This document shows positions 20,986 to 32,358 of a stretch of DNA of 64,000 nt, piece after piece (positions within the stretch are counted from its first letter, which is position 1; the number at the start of each line of letters is the position of its first letter). The stretch lies in NCBI GenBank assembly GCA_022315425.1, contig JAIUPT010000024.1, forward strand, positions 124,001 through 188,000, read 5' to 3'. A program made the translations under genes and the position numbers. Source of the DNA: Pseudevernia furfuracea. Taxonomy: Eukaryota; Ascomycota; Lecanoromycetes; Lecanorales; Parmeliaceae. The notes beneath the pieces were generated by a model. That model was not told the origin of the DNA. It was given only the letters and a program-made list of their open reading frames with translations, and did not search any database.

Positions 20986-21313
20986 CGGGATCGGAGAGCA
21001 AATCGCCAAGAGAGTCCCGTGGTGAGCATCCTCAACCAAGTCTGTGTGTGCCCTTGTTGAAAAAGCAGCTTTGTTCCTGATCCCATTCTTGCTCGAGAGG
21101 ACATAGGTTGTACTCTCTATGCGCCCGTCCGGCGACCTCAATCTTCCCAACTCTTCTTCTTCTTCTTCTTCTTTCTTGTTCGCCCAATTGAGACTCTCAG
21201 TTACGTGTTTCCTTCTTTCTGTCCGAGTACCGCTTCCTCTCGGCATATGTATGCTCCACTGGTCGCATGTGCTCAAACGTGAACCCCATGTGCTCAGCTA
21301 GAATTTCCGCGTT

Positions 21314-21560
21314 CGTGGATGGTTTTCGGTATGTCTCTTTCTTCCCCAGACATGAAAGGGTTATCCGACCCCATTGCAGTAACGTCTTTAGGCTTCCGGT
21401 GCCGCTGCTCCGTCTTGTGGTTTGCTGATATCTGCTCCTTCGTGGATAGTTTTCGGCATGTCTCTTTCTTCCCCAGACATGAAAGGGTTATCCAACCCCA
21501 TCGCAGTAACGTCTTTAGGCTTCCGGTGCTGCTGCTCCGTCTTGGGTTTTGCTGATAGCG
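21314..21560. repeat. 127-bp tandem duplication
   Basis: Copy 1 starts at 21314 and copy 2 at 21441 (offset 127 bp). Shared landmarks are CGTGGATxGTTTTCGGxATG, the block TTTCTTCCCCAGACATGAAA and GTAACGTCTTTAGGCTTCCG. The copies differ at a handful of sites, most of them transitions. Confidence 0.85.
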
Positions 21561-23727
21561 ATGGTGATGGTTGCTTTCAACGACAGCGTCGAATTGCGTC
21601 CTTGTTCCGAGCTTTCTGCTGCGTCACACCGGCTTTGGTCTTCTGGATGACTCGCTGCTGGAGGGTAGGACGCCGAACGCTGTTGCTCATCTGGCGTTCC
21701 ATTGCCACAGAAAACAACCATGTCCACGATAATGTATTCAGCCCGTCCATTCATCCACCACTCCGTTGTCCCGATGCGAACTCGCTGCCACTCGTGACCT
21801 GGTCACCGAGCGCTCGGTGTAGCTTTGGGGTCGGCAAGGCTTTCAAGTGCTTCCGTCCCAATGCCCAAACCTCTCTCCACTTCCCAAAAAACGTGCAGTC
21901 ATTGTCGGTGGAGCTGCTCCCGATGTCGTCGACTTTGTTCGTAATTTCGGATGCCGTCGTTGAAGCTGCTCCCGGACACTCTGTCCTTTGACACGCCCAT
22001 AATCCCGCCACTTGAAGCCCTGAGCCTCGGAGATATTCCGATGGGGGTCCATCATCTGTTTGAACCCTCAGATCCGGTTCGCGCGCTAATCCACGATTTC
22101 GTCCGTGCAAAAAAAAAAAAGGCTTGCATTCCGACCGCGCGCCGGCATTTGCACAAACTAGACTCTCTCTTCCAACCACAATTCTTTGCTCGTTTGCCTA
22201 TTCCTCCACCCTCGGCCATAGACACGTGCAAGGGAGCGTGGACGTTATTCTCTATGCGAGACCCGCTCGGTTTCGATGCTAGAAATTATCGTCACCAAGT
22301 CAATCAGAGAGGGATCGGATCCATGACCCCCCGTGTTCCCGCCGAACTGATATATATTTTCGGGCATCTCATGTCGTGTTCCCTCTTCTCATCGCGAAAA
22401 ACCTCGGCGAAGAAACTATCTTTCCCGATGATCAAAAAGTCGCATAGGAAGGCGGTGGCAGGCGGCCAGATTCCTCGCTTTTCTCCACGTCTTCCTCGCT
22501 TTCCTCCGCGACTTCCTCGCTTTCTTCGCGACTTCCTCGCTCTCTTCATCGCTATCTCGCGCCGTACATTGAGATTGAGGAGCTTGATCCACGCAGTCGC
22601 CGCATCCACCATGAAGAATGCCTGATTTTGTTTAAAAAGAATTCCGTGGCAGGGTGATGAAAGGGGGGGTATTATTTTACCTTCCACGTTGATACATCGA
22701 AGAAGGAAAAATTCCCCTGCTCTTTGGTGCGTGCATTTTGCACACATGGAGTGTCGGCCGGCCAGCCAGCCCGCCGCCGCGGGATTTGAACGAGTTAAGG
22801 CATCGAATGGTGTGTGTGTGGTGTTGGTTTGGCATGAAAATTTCGGTGGCGTGATTCTTTTGGGTGTCTTTTTCGAGGCAAACTTTCCACATTTGTTTCC
22901 CACCGTGGGAAGTAACTGATTGTGGGTGGAAAGAGTGCTCCCAGTCGGGTTGTAGAGAAGGAGGAGCAAGTCCAATGCCGATGCTCTAGCTGTTTTGTCC
23001 GACGAGCCTCTATGATCTTTCCTTGCTGGCATTTTCCGCCGTTGACGCTTTTTCCTTATCCTTGGGCGCGAGGGGTAAACAGCTAACCACAAAGGTGTTG
23101 GGGTGCTGCGTTCGCGGTAAAGACGTAAACGACAACCAAGGATCGTGATTGAGCTCTATTGATGATCAAAATCTGTGGTTCCAACCTTTTGCACCTGCTC
23201 GCCCCCTGCAGATAGATCCCTCTTGCCCCCCCAAATAGGCGTTCAAGTAAGCGAGCGGTGTTTGTTCCCGAAAAAGCCCGCCTGTCTCCGTATATATCCG
23301 TTTCTCTGTCTCTCCACCAACATTCCCCTCCTCCTCCTCCTCCTCTTTGATCCAAGTGTGTATATCGATATTTCGGTCCGGCTCCTGAGCTGTTGTCGGG
23401 TTGGGTTCTCCTTGGTTCCATACCCCACTTCCGACCAACCCTGTCTGTGCACGGGAGAGTGCGCGACTGGCACGCCCGCGTGGACCCCTCTCACTTTCTC
23501 ACGGACACGCACACACTTCGTTCAATGAAAAATATCATTCTCAGGCATGATCAAGTGGCTTTCCCCCTTCGCCTTCCCCCCTCAATGAATGGCAAAGATG
23601 AAATGCGTGCTCTGCAGCAAACCGCCAATAGCGCGATCATCGAGACGCAGCTGCTGGCCGGTTAGTCAAGAAGACGCCTATCGGCCCCGTAACGCCGGAA
23701 GCTGAACTGCTGTTTTCGGAGAAGTAA
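21561..23727. other. GC-rich gene-free region
   Basis: Long overlapping open frames exist on both strands (plus 21422-22625, minus 22304-23438) but share no family motif and overlap each other almost fully, as expected from stop-poor GC-rich DNA. A short 21-bp-type tandem repeat (TTCCTCGCTTT units, four copies) lies at 22470-22545, an A-run at 22109-22120, and a (CTC)n run near 23328-23346. Confidence 0.45.
22470..22545. repeat. Short tandem repeat, about 21-bp unit
   Basis: Four imperfect units containing CTTCCTCGCTTTC with CTCCGCGA-type spacers. They encode an Arg/Pro/Leu periodicity in one plus frame, which I take as incidental. Confidence 0.65.
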
Positions 23728-24050
23728 GTCTTTCTCGATGGCAGCACGGTCGGGTCCCCGAGAGAGAGAGAGAGAGAGAGAGTCCACAGTGGTAGTGTGT
23801 GAGCACGGGTGACAAACTTTCTTGATGACAGCACGGTCGGTTCCCGAGAGAGAGAGTTTGCTGAGAAAGTGTGAGCGCGTTGGTGACAAACTTTCTCGAT
23901 GGCAGCACGGTCGATTCCCGAGAGAGAGAGTTCGGTTCCCGAGAGAGAGAGTTCACTGAGGTAGTGTGTGAGTGCAGGTTACACACTTTCTCGATGGCAG
24001 CACGGTCGAGGCCCGGTAGCGAGTCGACTGAGGTAGTGTGTGAGCGCGGG
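23728..24050. repeat. Minisatellite with GAGAGA cores
   Basis: Four diverged units of roughly 75-95 bp. Each has CTTTCTCGATGGCAGCACGG, then CCGAGAGAGAGAG (length variable, longest in unit 1 at about 23759-23783), then TGAGGTAGTGTGTGAGCGC-like sequence. One unit has an internal duplication of TTCCCGAGAGAGAGAGTTC. No coding potential that I trust. Confidence 0.8.
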
Positions 24051-25579
24051 TTATGTACTCTGGATAACCCCTAGCGACCCTGATCCACAGCATACTTGAG
24101 GTGTTTGGATAGAGCTAAAGCTCCAGCAGATCTAGAAAGCATCTGCAAGTGCCTATTCATCTAGACTTCAGGTCAGCCGTCCAAAAACGTCGATGAGATT
24201 CGTCAATCCTCTATCTTCCTTGGCAGATGCGACTTGTTGTATGGTAGACAGAGAATTTGATCTTCGAGACGTTGTTGAACCCAGTATCGCATTAATATGC
24301 TCGAATACTAAGGTTCATAAAAACGATGGAGCCGTCAAATGGCGTGAATTTCTCCGACGTTCTGCCTAGTCGTTATGCACAAGATCGTGATGTTGACTTC
24401 TGATTGAGAGACAATCTTTGCGAAACAATGAACACTGTAGACTTCATTGTATGAAATGCGGCTCGGGTTTAAGTATTCCCTACGTAATGTTAGCAGATGC
24501 GATAGAACAAAATATGGTTGACAAACCTTCTTATATATTCCACTTCTTCACAGGGCACGACACATATCTTGGTAAGGAGTGCGACGAGATTTCTCGACGC
24601 GCCTGCTTCAGGTCATCTTTTCAGGAACCTGAATGGTCCATTTTCATAAACAAGTTATCTCTGATGCTCGTGGTGAGTAGTAGCACACAGTGGGCTTTAG
24701 CCGTCGCGAATCTCATGTCCGACTGCCAGGCTGCGAGGTCAATTTGCAAAAAACAAGGTGAAGTTGTCAATATTATGCGACTAGATGCAGTTGAGAGTGA
24801 GGTCAATTTGCAAAAAGCAAGATGAAATTGTCGATACCATGCGGCTAGATGCAGTTGAGAATCTAACAAATGAGCTCGTTCGGGAGACCCAGAAGTCAAG
24901 GCGTAGTGTCTGCACTTAGGCGATTGGACGTGTCTCGGGCGCTTTGCCATTGATCTGACAAACGCTGGAGCTGAACTAGAGATAATACAGTGAGTAAAAA
25001 GCAAATCTGATATAGAAGGGAAGCATTAGTGGGAGAACTCACTCGACAAGCTGTCTCTTAAGCAGCCAAGTGACTCTTTCTCGATATCTATACGCTGGCT
25101 GCAAGGCAGTAAGTAGAGGTCAATATCACACAAGGGGGGGATATAAGAGCTAACAACGCACTCGATGAGCTCCACTGCATCAATGGTTGCTGGCTAGACT
25201 TTCTGAGCCTCGTTGTGGGCCTTTCCCTTGTCCTAGTTCAGCCTAGCTCTAGCCCCAGCTTTCGCATGAGTCAAGAGCATAGCACTATTTCATTGGCCTC
25301 CATTATGCGTTTAAACGTATAATATGTCCAGCGATAATGATTGACAAAATCTTCCTAGTGCGATGGCAAGATTCGAGTGACTTCGGAAGTATAGAATGCA
25401 GGAGAAAGTTGTGTTGGGATCAAGTAAAGATGTAAGTCAAGTATGTATCTATCTATATACCACTAAGAGTATATAGTAGACCTTGATGTTTGTACGTATA
25501 ATTACAAGGTTTGGTTGTTGCTGGAGGTGGAAGATTCTATCTGTATTTATACCCGAGAAGGACGCTGGAAAGTGATGAT
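24051..25579. other. AT-rich decayed region
   Basis: Start of a block of about 5 kb with low GC and few long frames. A 135-codon plus frame (24418-24825) ends in a 64-bp tandem duplication and has no family motif. I see no intact gene. The base composition and transition-only repeat divergence suggest RIP-degraded heterochromatin. Confidence 0.5.
24735..24862. repeat. 64-bp tandem duplication
   Basis: Copies at 24735-24798 and 24799-24862, both starting GAGGTCAATTTGCAAAAA and ending CTAGATGCAGTTGAGAxT. They differ at about eight sites, all A/G or C/T. Confidence 0.85.
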
Positions 25580-26110
25580 AGGGACTGGTGAAGCTTTGAG
25601 GGATGAAGTTCATAGACGGATGAATTCTTAAAAGATGAAGTCTACAAACGATGAATTCTTAGAAAATGAAGTCGACAAGCAAATAAACTTGTAAGGGTGA
25701 AGTCGGCAAACGAGTAACTCTTCAGAGAATAAAGTCTACAGACTAGTGAATCCTTAGAGAAGCAAGTCAATAGAAGAGTAACTCTTTAGAGAATAAAGCC
25801 TACAAACGAATAAGTTCTTAGAGAAGCAAGTCGATCAAAGAGTAACTCTTTGAGAGATAAAGTCTAGAAACGAATAAGTTCTTAGAGAAGCAAGTCGACA
25901 GAAGAGTAGCTCTTCAGAAGATAAAGCCTACAAACAGATGAGTTCTTAGAGACTAAAGTCGACAAACGAATACCTCTCTAAGAGATAAAGCTTCTATACA
26001 AGTGAATCTCTAGAGAAGAAAGTCTATAAGTCGATAGTTGTTTAAAAAATACAGCGACTAAAAAGGTGACTCTTTAAGAGATAAAGTCAATACGTAAGTA
26101 ACTATCAAGA
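25580..26110. repeat. AT-rich tandem array, 30-33-bp monomers in about 64-bp dimers
   Basis: Alternating monomers of the types GAATAAGTTCTTAGAGAAGC / AAGTCGACA and AGAGTAACTCTTTAGAGAAT / AAAGTCTACAAAC, repeated about eight times and increasingly diverged at both ends. The divergence looks mainly transitional. It resembles a short satellite rather than coding sequence. Confidence 0.75.
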
Positions 26111-26522
26111 GACAAAGCTCATAAAATAGACATGATATCTTCATTACTCTATGAGATTTAGCATTTAGAGAGTCACGCTTCTGTCGCCTTTCTTGCTCAA
26201 GAATACATTAATCGAGACGTCCCGCCTTGAACCTTTTTGCTTAGAAATTCATAGTTAGATATTCACGTCTATGTCGCCCTTCTTTTCTTAAGCATTTATT
26301 AATTAGAGAGTCACGCGCATGTCCGCTTCCCTTCTTAGTAACTCACTTATCATATTCTTTACTCTTTAGATAGTTGATCTATAGATAATATTCACCTCTT
26401 AAAGAGTCACGCAAACGTCAGAAACTGTCTTTATAAAACGCTTTGCTGTCTAGAGCTTCACTGTTAAAAGTTGTTCATTTCACACGCACACTCTGATTGA
26501 AACCAGTTTGCATAAGGGAGGG

Positions 26523-27141
26523 TGTCAAGGACACTCTTGAGGGCTTCAGTCAAGCTGAAGACCCTTATGGGCAATCAAGTTCATTACTTTCTGACGCCGC
26601 ACTCAGAGGTCTCAAGCTCTGAGCGCGATATTTATATCTTACTTTATGACGTATTATTTTGACACGGAGAGATTATTTCTTATGAACACTAAGAAATCAC
26701 GAAGCACTGAGGGATCAGTAACACGCAGCGAGGTACGAGGGCTTTTATCATCATTATGTGAATATAGATATTCTTCAAAGATTAGATTTTAGATAGAGTA
26801 GTACATTCGGCTCGGGGGTAAGACTCCCCGAGATAGATACATTCGGCTGGGCCTTAGATTTCTATGAAGCCCTCTGCGCGGTAACCGATATGGTGTTCGA
26901 TATGACTTAATCAATCAATCAATCAATCAAACTCTGTGTGATGGATTCAGCCCACGGTCTGGTACTGTGGGCCTTACCCTGAAGGCACAGCCCTACAAGG
27001 CCTCAGCCCTACACTAGCGCGCCAAGACCTGGCCTTGTACTTCTACATAGACTCATGCATTTGTACTTAGGAACTTCATAGTTAGAATTCCGTTCACACC
27101 ACACCTATATGCTATTCCAGTCCTATGTGCAGTCCCTGACA
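26523..27141 (+). mobile_element. LTR-like unit (TGTCA...TGACA)
   Basis: Bounded by a 5-bp inverted TGTCA/TGACA pair and preceded by a purine tract (AAGGGAGGG) that would suit the polypurine tract before a 3' LTR. The string CACTCTGATTGAAA occurs just outside both ends, near 26489 and 27140. No gag or pol coding sequence is seen nearby. A SINE-like copy (26695-26930) lies inside. Solo or residual LTR is my interpretation. Confidence 0.4.
26695..26930 (+). mobile_element. SINE-like short repeat, decayed copy, (TCAA)n tail
   Basis: About 235 bp beginning ATCACGAAGCACTGAGGGA and ending in five TCAA units. It aligns along its length with 32684-32920: CACGCAGCGAGGTACG, ATCATCAT, CATTCGGCTGGGCC, AAGCCCTCxGCG, then TATGACTxAATCAATCAATC. 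Compared with that copy it is shorter and shifted to A/T (TCCGG to TTCGA and similar). Both copies start at the same point and end in the same microsatellite, suggesting a complete short element; a LINE 3' end is the alternative. Confidence 0.65.
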
Positions 27142-27165
27142 CTCTGATTGAAATCCAGCTGAGAT

Positions 27166-27440
27166 AGAGAGTAACAGTCTTTGACAGACTCTCCACACTA
27201 AAGCTCAGAACTGTATTAGCTGTCAGCTATTCGTGGGTCCAGTCTCCACATGAATGAGTGTGAATGTCTACCAAGACAACTTCCTCCCTAATCTCTCACA
27301 CTCTGATTGCAGAGAGTAATAGTCTTTGACAGACTCTCCACACTAAAGCTCAGAACTATATTAGTTGTCAGCTATTCGTGGATTCAGTCTCCACGTGAAT
27401 AAGTGTGAATGTCTACTAAGACAACTTCCTCTCTAATCTC
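27166..27440. repeat. Tandem duplication, 130-bp copies 145 bp apart, transition-only divergence
   Basis: Copy 1 is 27166-27295 and copy 2 is 27311-27440. I count nine differences and all are transitions; eight of the nine make the second copy more A/T-rich (for example GTAAC/GTAAT, ACTGTAT/ACTATAT, ACCAAG/ACTAAG). The shared block includes AGTCTTTGACAGACTCTCCA, itself holding an inverted GTCTxTGACAGAC pair. Confidence 0.85.
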
Positions 27441-27659
27441 CACGTCATCGGATCTGAATAGTCCATGAAACCTAAGCTGTTCCTGCTAGTACGCTACTAT
27501 TATTCACACCACTCTTCAGAGAATTCACCAAGTAATATAGTGAGGTGTAGTGCTCTGTGTTATACATAAGCTCTAATATAGTTGATGACTAGGGGCATGA
27601 ATAATCGTAGTCTAGTCTCAGCCTTTAAAAATAAGACCTATATTTATTTAGTAGCCCGG

Positions 27660-28510
27660 CGATCCCGGTTAGTGGTTGAAAAGATATGATATATCTCACA
27701 GAATATCTCATCCCAACTGGTCCCATATCATATCATGATATGAGATCGAGGGGGTCAGATATTATATCTTTATAAAGATATGAAACGATATTAAAGTGAA
27801 ATACATCTCATGAGATATGTAGACGGATAAGATAAGAATTCTATTGGGAGCACTGCTTGAGAGCACTGTCTAAGAGTACTGCTGGTTGAAATAGTGATGC
27901 TGGGAGTATTGCTGACTAGAATAGTGATACTGAAAGCACTGTTGGGAGTACTGCTGGCTAGACTAGTAACTAGAATAGTGATGTTGAAAGCACTCAACGA
28001 AACACTCAATGGGACACTTAATGCGACACTTAATGAGAGCCATTGAAGCACTTATTAGAGTACTTCTATTGAGTGCACTCAGTAGTATTCTTAGCATCAT
28101 TATTCTAGTCATTATCCTAGTCAGCAGTGCCTTCAGCAGTGCTTTTAGTATCACTATTCTAGTCAGCAGTGCTTTCAGTATCACTATTCTAATTAGCAGT
28201 ACTTTCAGCATCACAATTCTAGTTAGCAGTACTCTCAGCATCACTATTCTAGTCAACAGTACTCTCAGCATTATTGTTCTAGTCATTATTCTAGTCAGCA
28301 ATACTTCTTAGTAGTACTCTCAGCAGTTACATAGAATATCCCATGGGATATCTCAGAGATATATCGTCCCATGATATGATATCAGTAAAATGCCATATCA
28401 TCTCATAGTGATATGGGACCTAGAGACCTTATATTATTCTATATCATGATATGACAGATAAGTCAGTATCCTATATCATTCCATATCTTTTCGATTAGTA
28501 AATTCCCGAT
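27660..28510. repeat. Large inverted-repeat element with mirrored tandem monomers
   Basis: Outer arms rich in GATATGATAT and CCCATATCA, with GAAAAGATATG near 27680 and its complement CATATCTTTTCG near 28485. Inner left arm (about 27840-27990) carries tandem monomers of about 36 bp (AGAATAGTGATACTGAAAGC, then ACTGCTG). The inner right arm (about 28080-28330) carries seven or so reverse-complement monomers (GCTTTCAGTATCACTATTCT). One left/right pair matches at about 34 of 38 positions, with C/T differences only. The open frames here simply read the monomers and are not genes. Confidence 0.75.
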
Positions 28511-31500
28511 AGTAAATTGACACTAATTAGAGATCAAAGACCGATATAAATCATAATTCATAATCTTTATACGACTGCGATCGAGTCTCTTAATAGCGTG
28601 AGAATATGAGCTCGTAGCTCTAGAAGCGAGAGTCTATTTAAGGCAAACTTTATTTAGAGAAGTCAGAATATTTATTATATAATATCAGAGTCATAGGCGC
28701 AGAAGCAATAGATGACTCATAGATAAGTATAAGAAGTAGAGTTGAAGTAAAAAGGTCTGCTGGCAAATAGAGTATTCAATGATCTTCATTGCGAACGTTC
28801 TTCTAGAGGTTTCAAAATTGAAATCTCCGTAACTTTTATATCATCTTCTCAGGCGCTCTAATCTCTCGGCAAAGACCACCTGGTGCCATTCCTTATCAAC
28901 TGCTGATTTGTTCTCGTGATCCGTTTTCCGTTCTGCTATCACTAATAATCATTTCTGTTGAGATTGAGCAATCTGTAGCGAAGACATCTTTAATTCACTC
29001 ACTTCTCGACTGCTGAGTCAATTGTCGTTCCACAAGGTCTTCGATAGCCGGATATGAGAGAGGTTATTTGGGAAGGCGAATCTAGACTGTCAACACTCGG
29101 CACTAAAATCTATGCTTGCCGTTTTCTGGGAAGCAAGCTAAAGATTTCGCACCGAGGTCCTAGATAGGAACGCAACGATTCTAGAAACATCTTGCTGGCG
29201 ATATACGAGAAGACATCGCGTTCATCATCATCTTTAGGAGGCCGGATCCTCGATACCCTATTGACAGCAGCAGACAGTCGCGGCGAATCTATCAGAAGTC
29301 TTTCTAGACGCTTGGGAAAGGCGGGATTGTGGGCGGGAAAGATTCACTTCCGGTCTCTCGCCGTGATTTTTTTTTCGTAATACGGACGTGTCGATCGTAA
29401 GGTATAGGGAAGAAAAGGAACGACATAGGTCCCTTGTGTGTCTGAGTTCATCCGCATCGATATCCATGTTCGGGAATATGAAGCCGAGTGTTGTAGGCCA
29501 ATACCGCTGTCGCGTGATGCTGTGGGAACTGGGAAGTGCATATTGACGTAGAAGAATATATCACCAGGCAAGGTGCATTGGGTAGACTCAGTCCTGGGGC
29601 GCGTCCTCGTCTCTGTATGTCATTAGTAGGCGGATTTTTTATGGTTTGCATTCCAGTCGCTTGTGTGCGGGAAGATACACTTACTCGGACATGTAAGCAG
29701 GTAATTGGGGAAAGCTTTCAAGTATGTGAAGTTCATCAAGGGTCACCATTTCTTGAGAGTTTGTTTCTAGGGTCGGAATGCGCCCGCCTAACGCTTCCCT
29801 GATATCATCACCCAAAAGCGGAAAGTGTTCTTTCTTCCACTTAAGAGTATCTCACTGCGTCAAATTATTAGCGAACTTCCTAATAAGCTGCATTCTGGTG
29901 AAAGACTTATAGGCAATGAAGCGCCCTGTTCACGCCATGTCTTCCGCAGTGATTCTTAAGGCAAACATCTTAGAATTTACACGGAATACCACCCCACATA
30001 ACGCACAATAACTGCCGTTGTTCATATTAGACCTTTAACCCAAATTATAGGTGCTAACTGAGTCTAGTATGACCTATGAATAGCCGCGTATATCGAGTCG
30101 AAAAGAAGGGGATTGATGTCCTCGAACCCCACCTTCCGTAAAGATTTACGTATATACGATCAACTCCGGACCGGCACGAATCTCACTGCGTCATGGTAGC
30201 GGGGGGAGCTCGCTGCGATTGCGATTTTGAGCCCAGCCCTCGCCGTCATGGCGAATCCATGGATTTCAATTCCGCGGGCTCTAGATTCCAGTAGCGCCGG
30301 TCGTAAGGATTTTGGGCTTGAGAGACGAGAGATTTTCTCTAGTATCCGGACGTCAGGTCTTCAAAGGGACAGCGAAACCTGCATACGGTGATGTGGCATT
30401 TTCACCTGTATGTAGCGCATGCATTTCGATCTTTTTGGGTGGCGTTATCATGTCCGTCGGCAAGTTGTCGTCTTACTTGCATGTTGCATGCAGGAATGCG
30501 CTCGTGTTTGCCGAGTGCCAATGGGGATCTCGAGAGTCAAGAATACAAACCCCGTGGGGTTTCCATGATCCAGGTTGTTCGAATATGATGGATCGGATGT
30601 TTGATGAATCGCACAATATACGACACATGCACCTAGACCTTCCAACCCCGGGGCTGGCTCAGAAGTGCACAGCATCATGCATCTAGTCGGTAGAAAGCAA
30701 AAAAGTTGCAATCTCACTTGCATATTTCATCCGAGCAAGTATTATTATTCTCGAACCGCAAGCGTCGAGAGTAAGCTTATCTTGCAGGATACGCACTCGC
30801 GCAGGCTCCCTAGATTCTCTGACAATATCCGGGTAAAGGCCCCACCTTGCAGTTATTATATGCGAGTAAGACGGAAAACCATTCAACGGCTGAGTGCATG
30901 ATAGCGCTAGCTTCAGGCGGGAGGTTTCGATCGTTTGCGATTTGTCTTGGTTGGCTCAAAAATCCTCCAACCCATTCAATTTTGAAAATCCGCATGACGA
31001 AACCACAAGGGTTTGATAGTTATCTCGCCGCATCTCTGGCGCTCGGCGCAAGGATCTCCGAACCAGCGTGTATTCTTTGGCTATCTGTGTTCGGCCGTAG
31101 GATTGAAAAGATCCAAGAATTTGGTCCGAGGAGTCACTCACCCTATACCAATTAGAGATACTGGTGCAATTCTGCGAAGTAGGTCTCAAGCCACTCGAGG
31201 TCCGAGTCTCTCCTCCATTACTCCAACTCATCTTTCCGCAGAAGCGGCAGATTTCTCCGCCGCTGCAACGTCGGCCGTGCAGGATGATATTATTATTGGT
31301 ATGATTTCCGACAGTGGGTTAGTATTCGAGGGCTTAGGGAGGGAGAGATAGCATACTATACGAATGTAAATCAGGTCATTCGGGATTTATGCCAGCCTTG
31401 TTTGCCTGTAGCAGCGTCGCCTATTGAACCATGATTACAAGAGACGGCAATTAGTTAATAGATCAAATGTTTCCCTTCTCGGAGTTATGCTCCTACTATT

Positions 31501-31980
31501 CGAGGGCAGTGTTTTTCTAACCAGATAGTTCACGCGCCTAGTAGCAAGAAGAGAACTTCCCAACACGGCCCGAAGGTCATGAATAGGCAGCAGCAGCAGG
31601 GTATCGGACCATGTCTGCGGTGCATAAGAAAACATAGCACGAAGGTATATAAGGTGAGTTGGTAGGGAAGAGGGAAGCGTTGAGGTATCGCTTCTTCATC
31701 TGATGAAGGGTTTGTCTGCTTTTAGGGCCGATCTCGACGGAAAATGCTTCGATAGCGCTTTTGAAAAAGAGTGGTGGGGACAAAATCGTTGATTCCAGTC
31801 GTTGTAAGTGGTGCCAATAATTGGGCCACAGTGAAGAAAGCATTTTGACAACCGTCGTTTGCGATGATGAGGGAAAAAAATCACTAGAAACCAGTAGTAA
31901 GTAGATGTAGTTGGCCGGTGTGAATGGTTTTAATCAAAGTAAGCGCGAGAGGACAACCGATGCTCCAACCCCACAAACAG
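28511..31980. other. Gene-poor region
   Basis: AT-rich to about 28.9 kb, then of ordinary composition. Small frames on both strands (for example plus 29192-29380, minus 30956-31231, plus 31013-31351) show no family motif or reliable splice structure. I cannot support a gene, though a multi-exon gene without recognisable domains could be hidden between 29.2 and 31.9 kb. Confidence 0.4.
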
Positions 31981-32295
31981 ACCCAAAAAAAACCACGCAG
32001 CCCTCATTCCTCGTACTCTAGCCTCGCGTAGGAAAAAAAAGCCATAGTTACCATTCGCCCCCCCCCCTCCCCAACCTTCATCCCCCAATCAACATCTCAC
32101 ACACACCAAGGTCCACACGCCCCCAAACGACCCAGCTGCTGAACCGAAACTACCTACCTAGTTCACGAAGATTTCATCACGACTAATTAGGGAACATCCA
32201 TTTTTCGCCCGTTCTCTCATCCTTACCAATCACCCCCTCCCTCATTCCCTCCCCTCCGTTCGTTCGCGCCTTCTACCTTACCTCGGCTCAGGTCG

Positions 32296-32307
<12 letters not shown>

Positions 32308-32354
<47 letters not shown>
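32308..32354. repeat. (CA)n microsatellite
   Basis: About 23 dinucleotide units preceded by a short CATA run. The minus-strand frame across it reads alternating Val-Cys. Confidence 0.9.

Positions 32355-32358
<4 letters not shown>

Larger units (their letters stand above)
19417..21300. other. Intergenic with microsatellites
   Basis: Gene-free. Visible simple repeats: a TAAA/AAAT run near 20335-20352, a (CATA)n tract at about 20394-20429, and a poly-T run at about 20957-20985. A TTC run (CTTCTTCTTC) sits near 21153-21175. The overlapping GC-rich frames at 19382-19892 are on both strands at once and look like chance openings. Confidence 0.5.

Noticed and set aside
22304..23092. 262-codon minus-strand frame
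   Set aside because: No motif, rich in Lys/Arg runs from simple sequence, and fully overlapped by equally long plus-strand frames. Stop-poor GC-rich DNA is the better explanation.
25580..26110. CRISPR-like array
   Set aside because: The context is fungal, units are contiguous with diverged monomers and no unique spacers, and no cas genes exist; it is a tandem satellite.
27963..28311. Open frames on both strands across the fold-back repeat
   Set aside because: They encode only the translated 36-bp monomers (LTRIVML / SAFSITILVS patterns) and exist on both strands because the sequence is palindromic.
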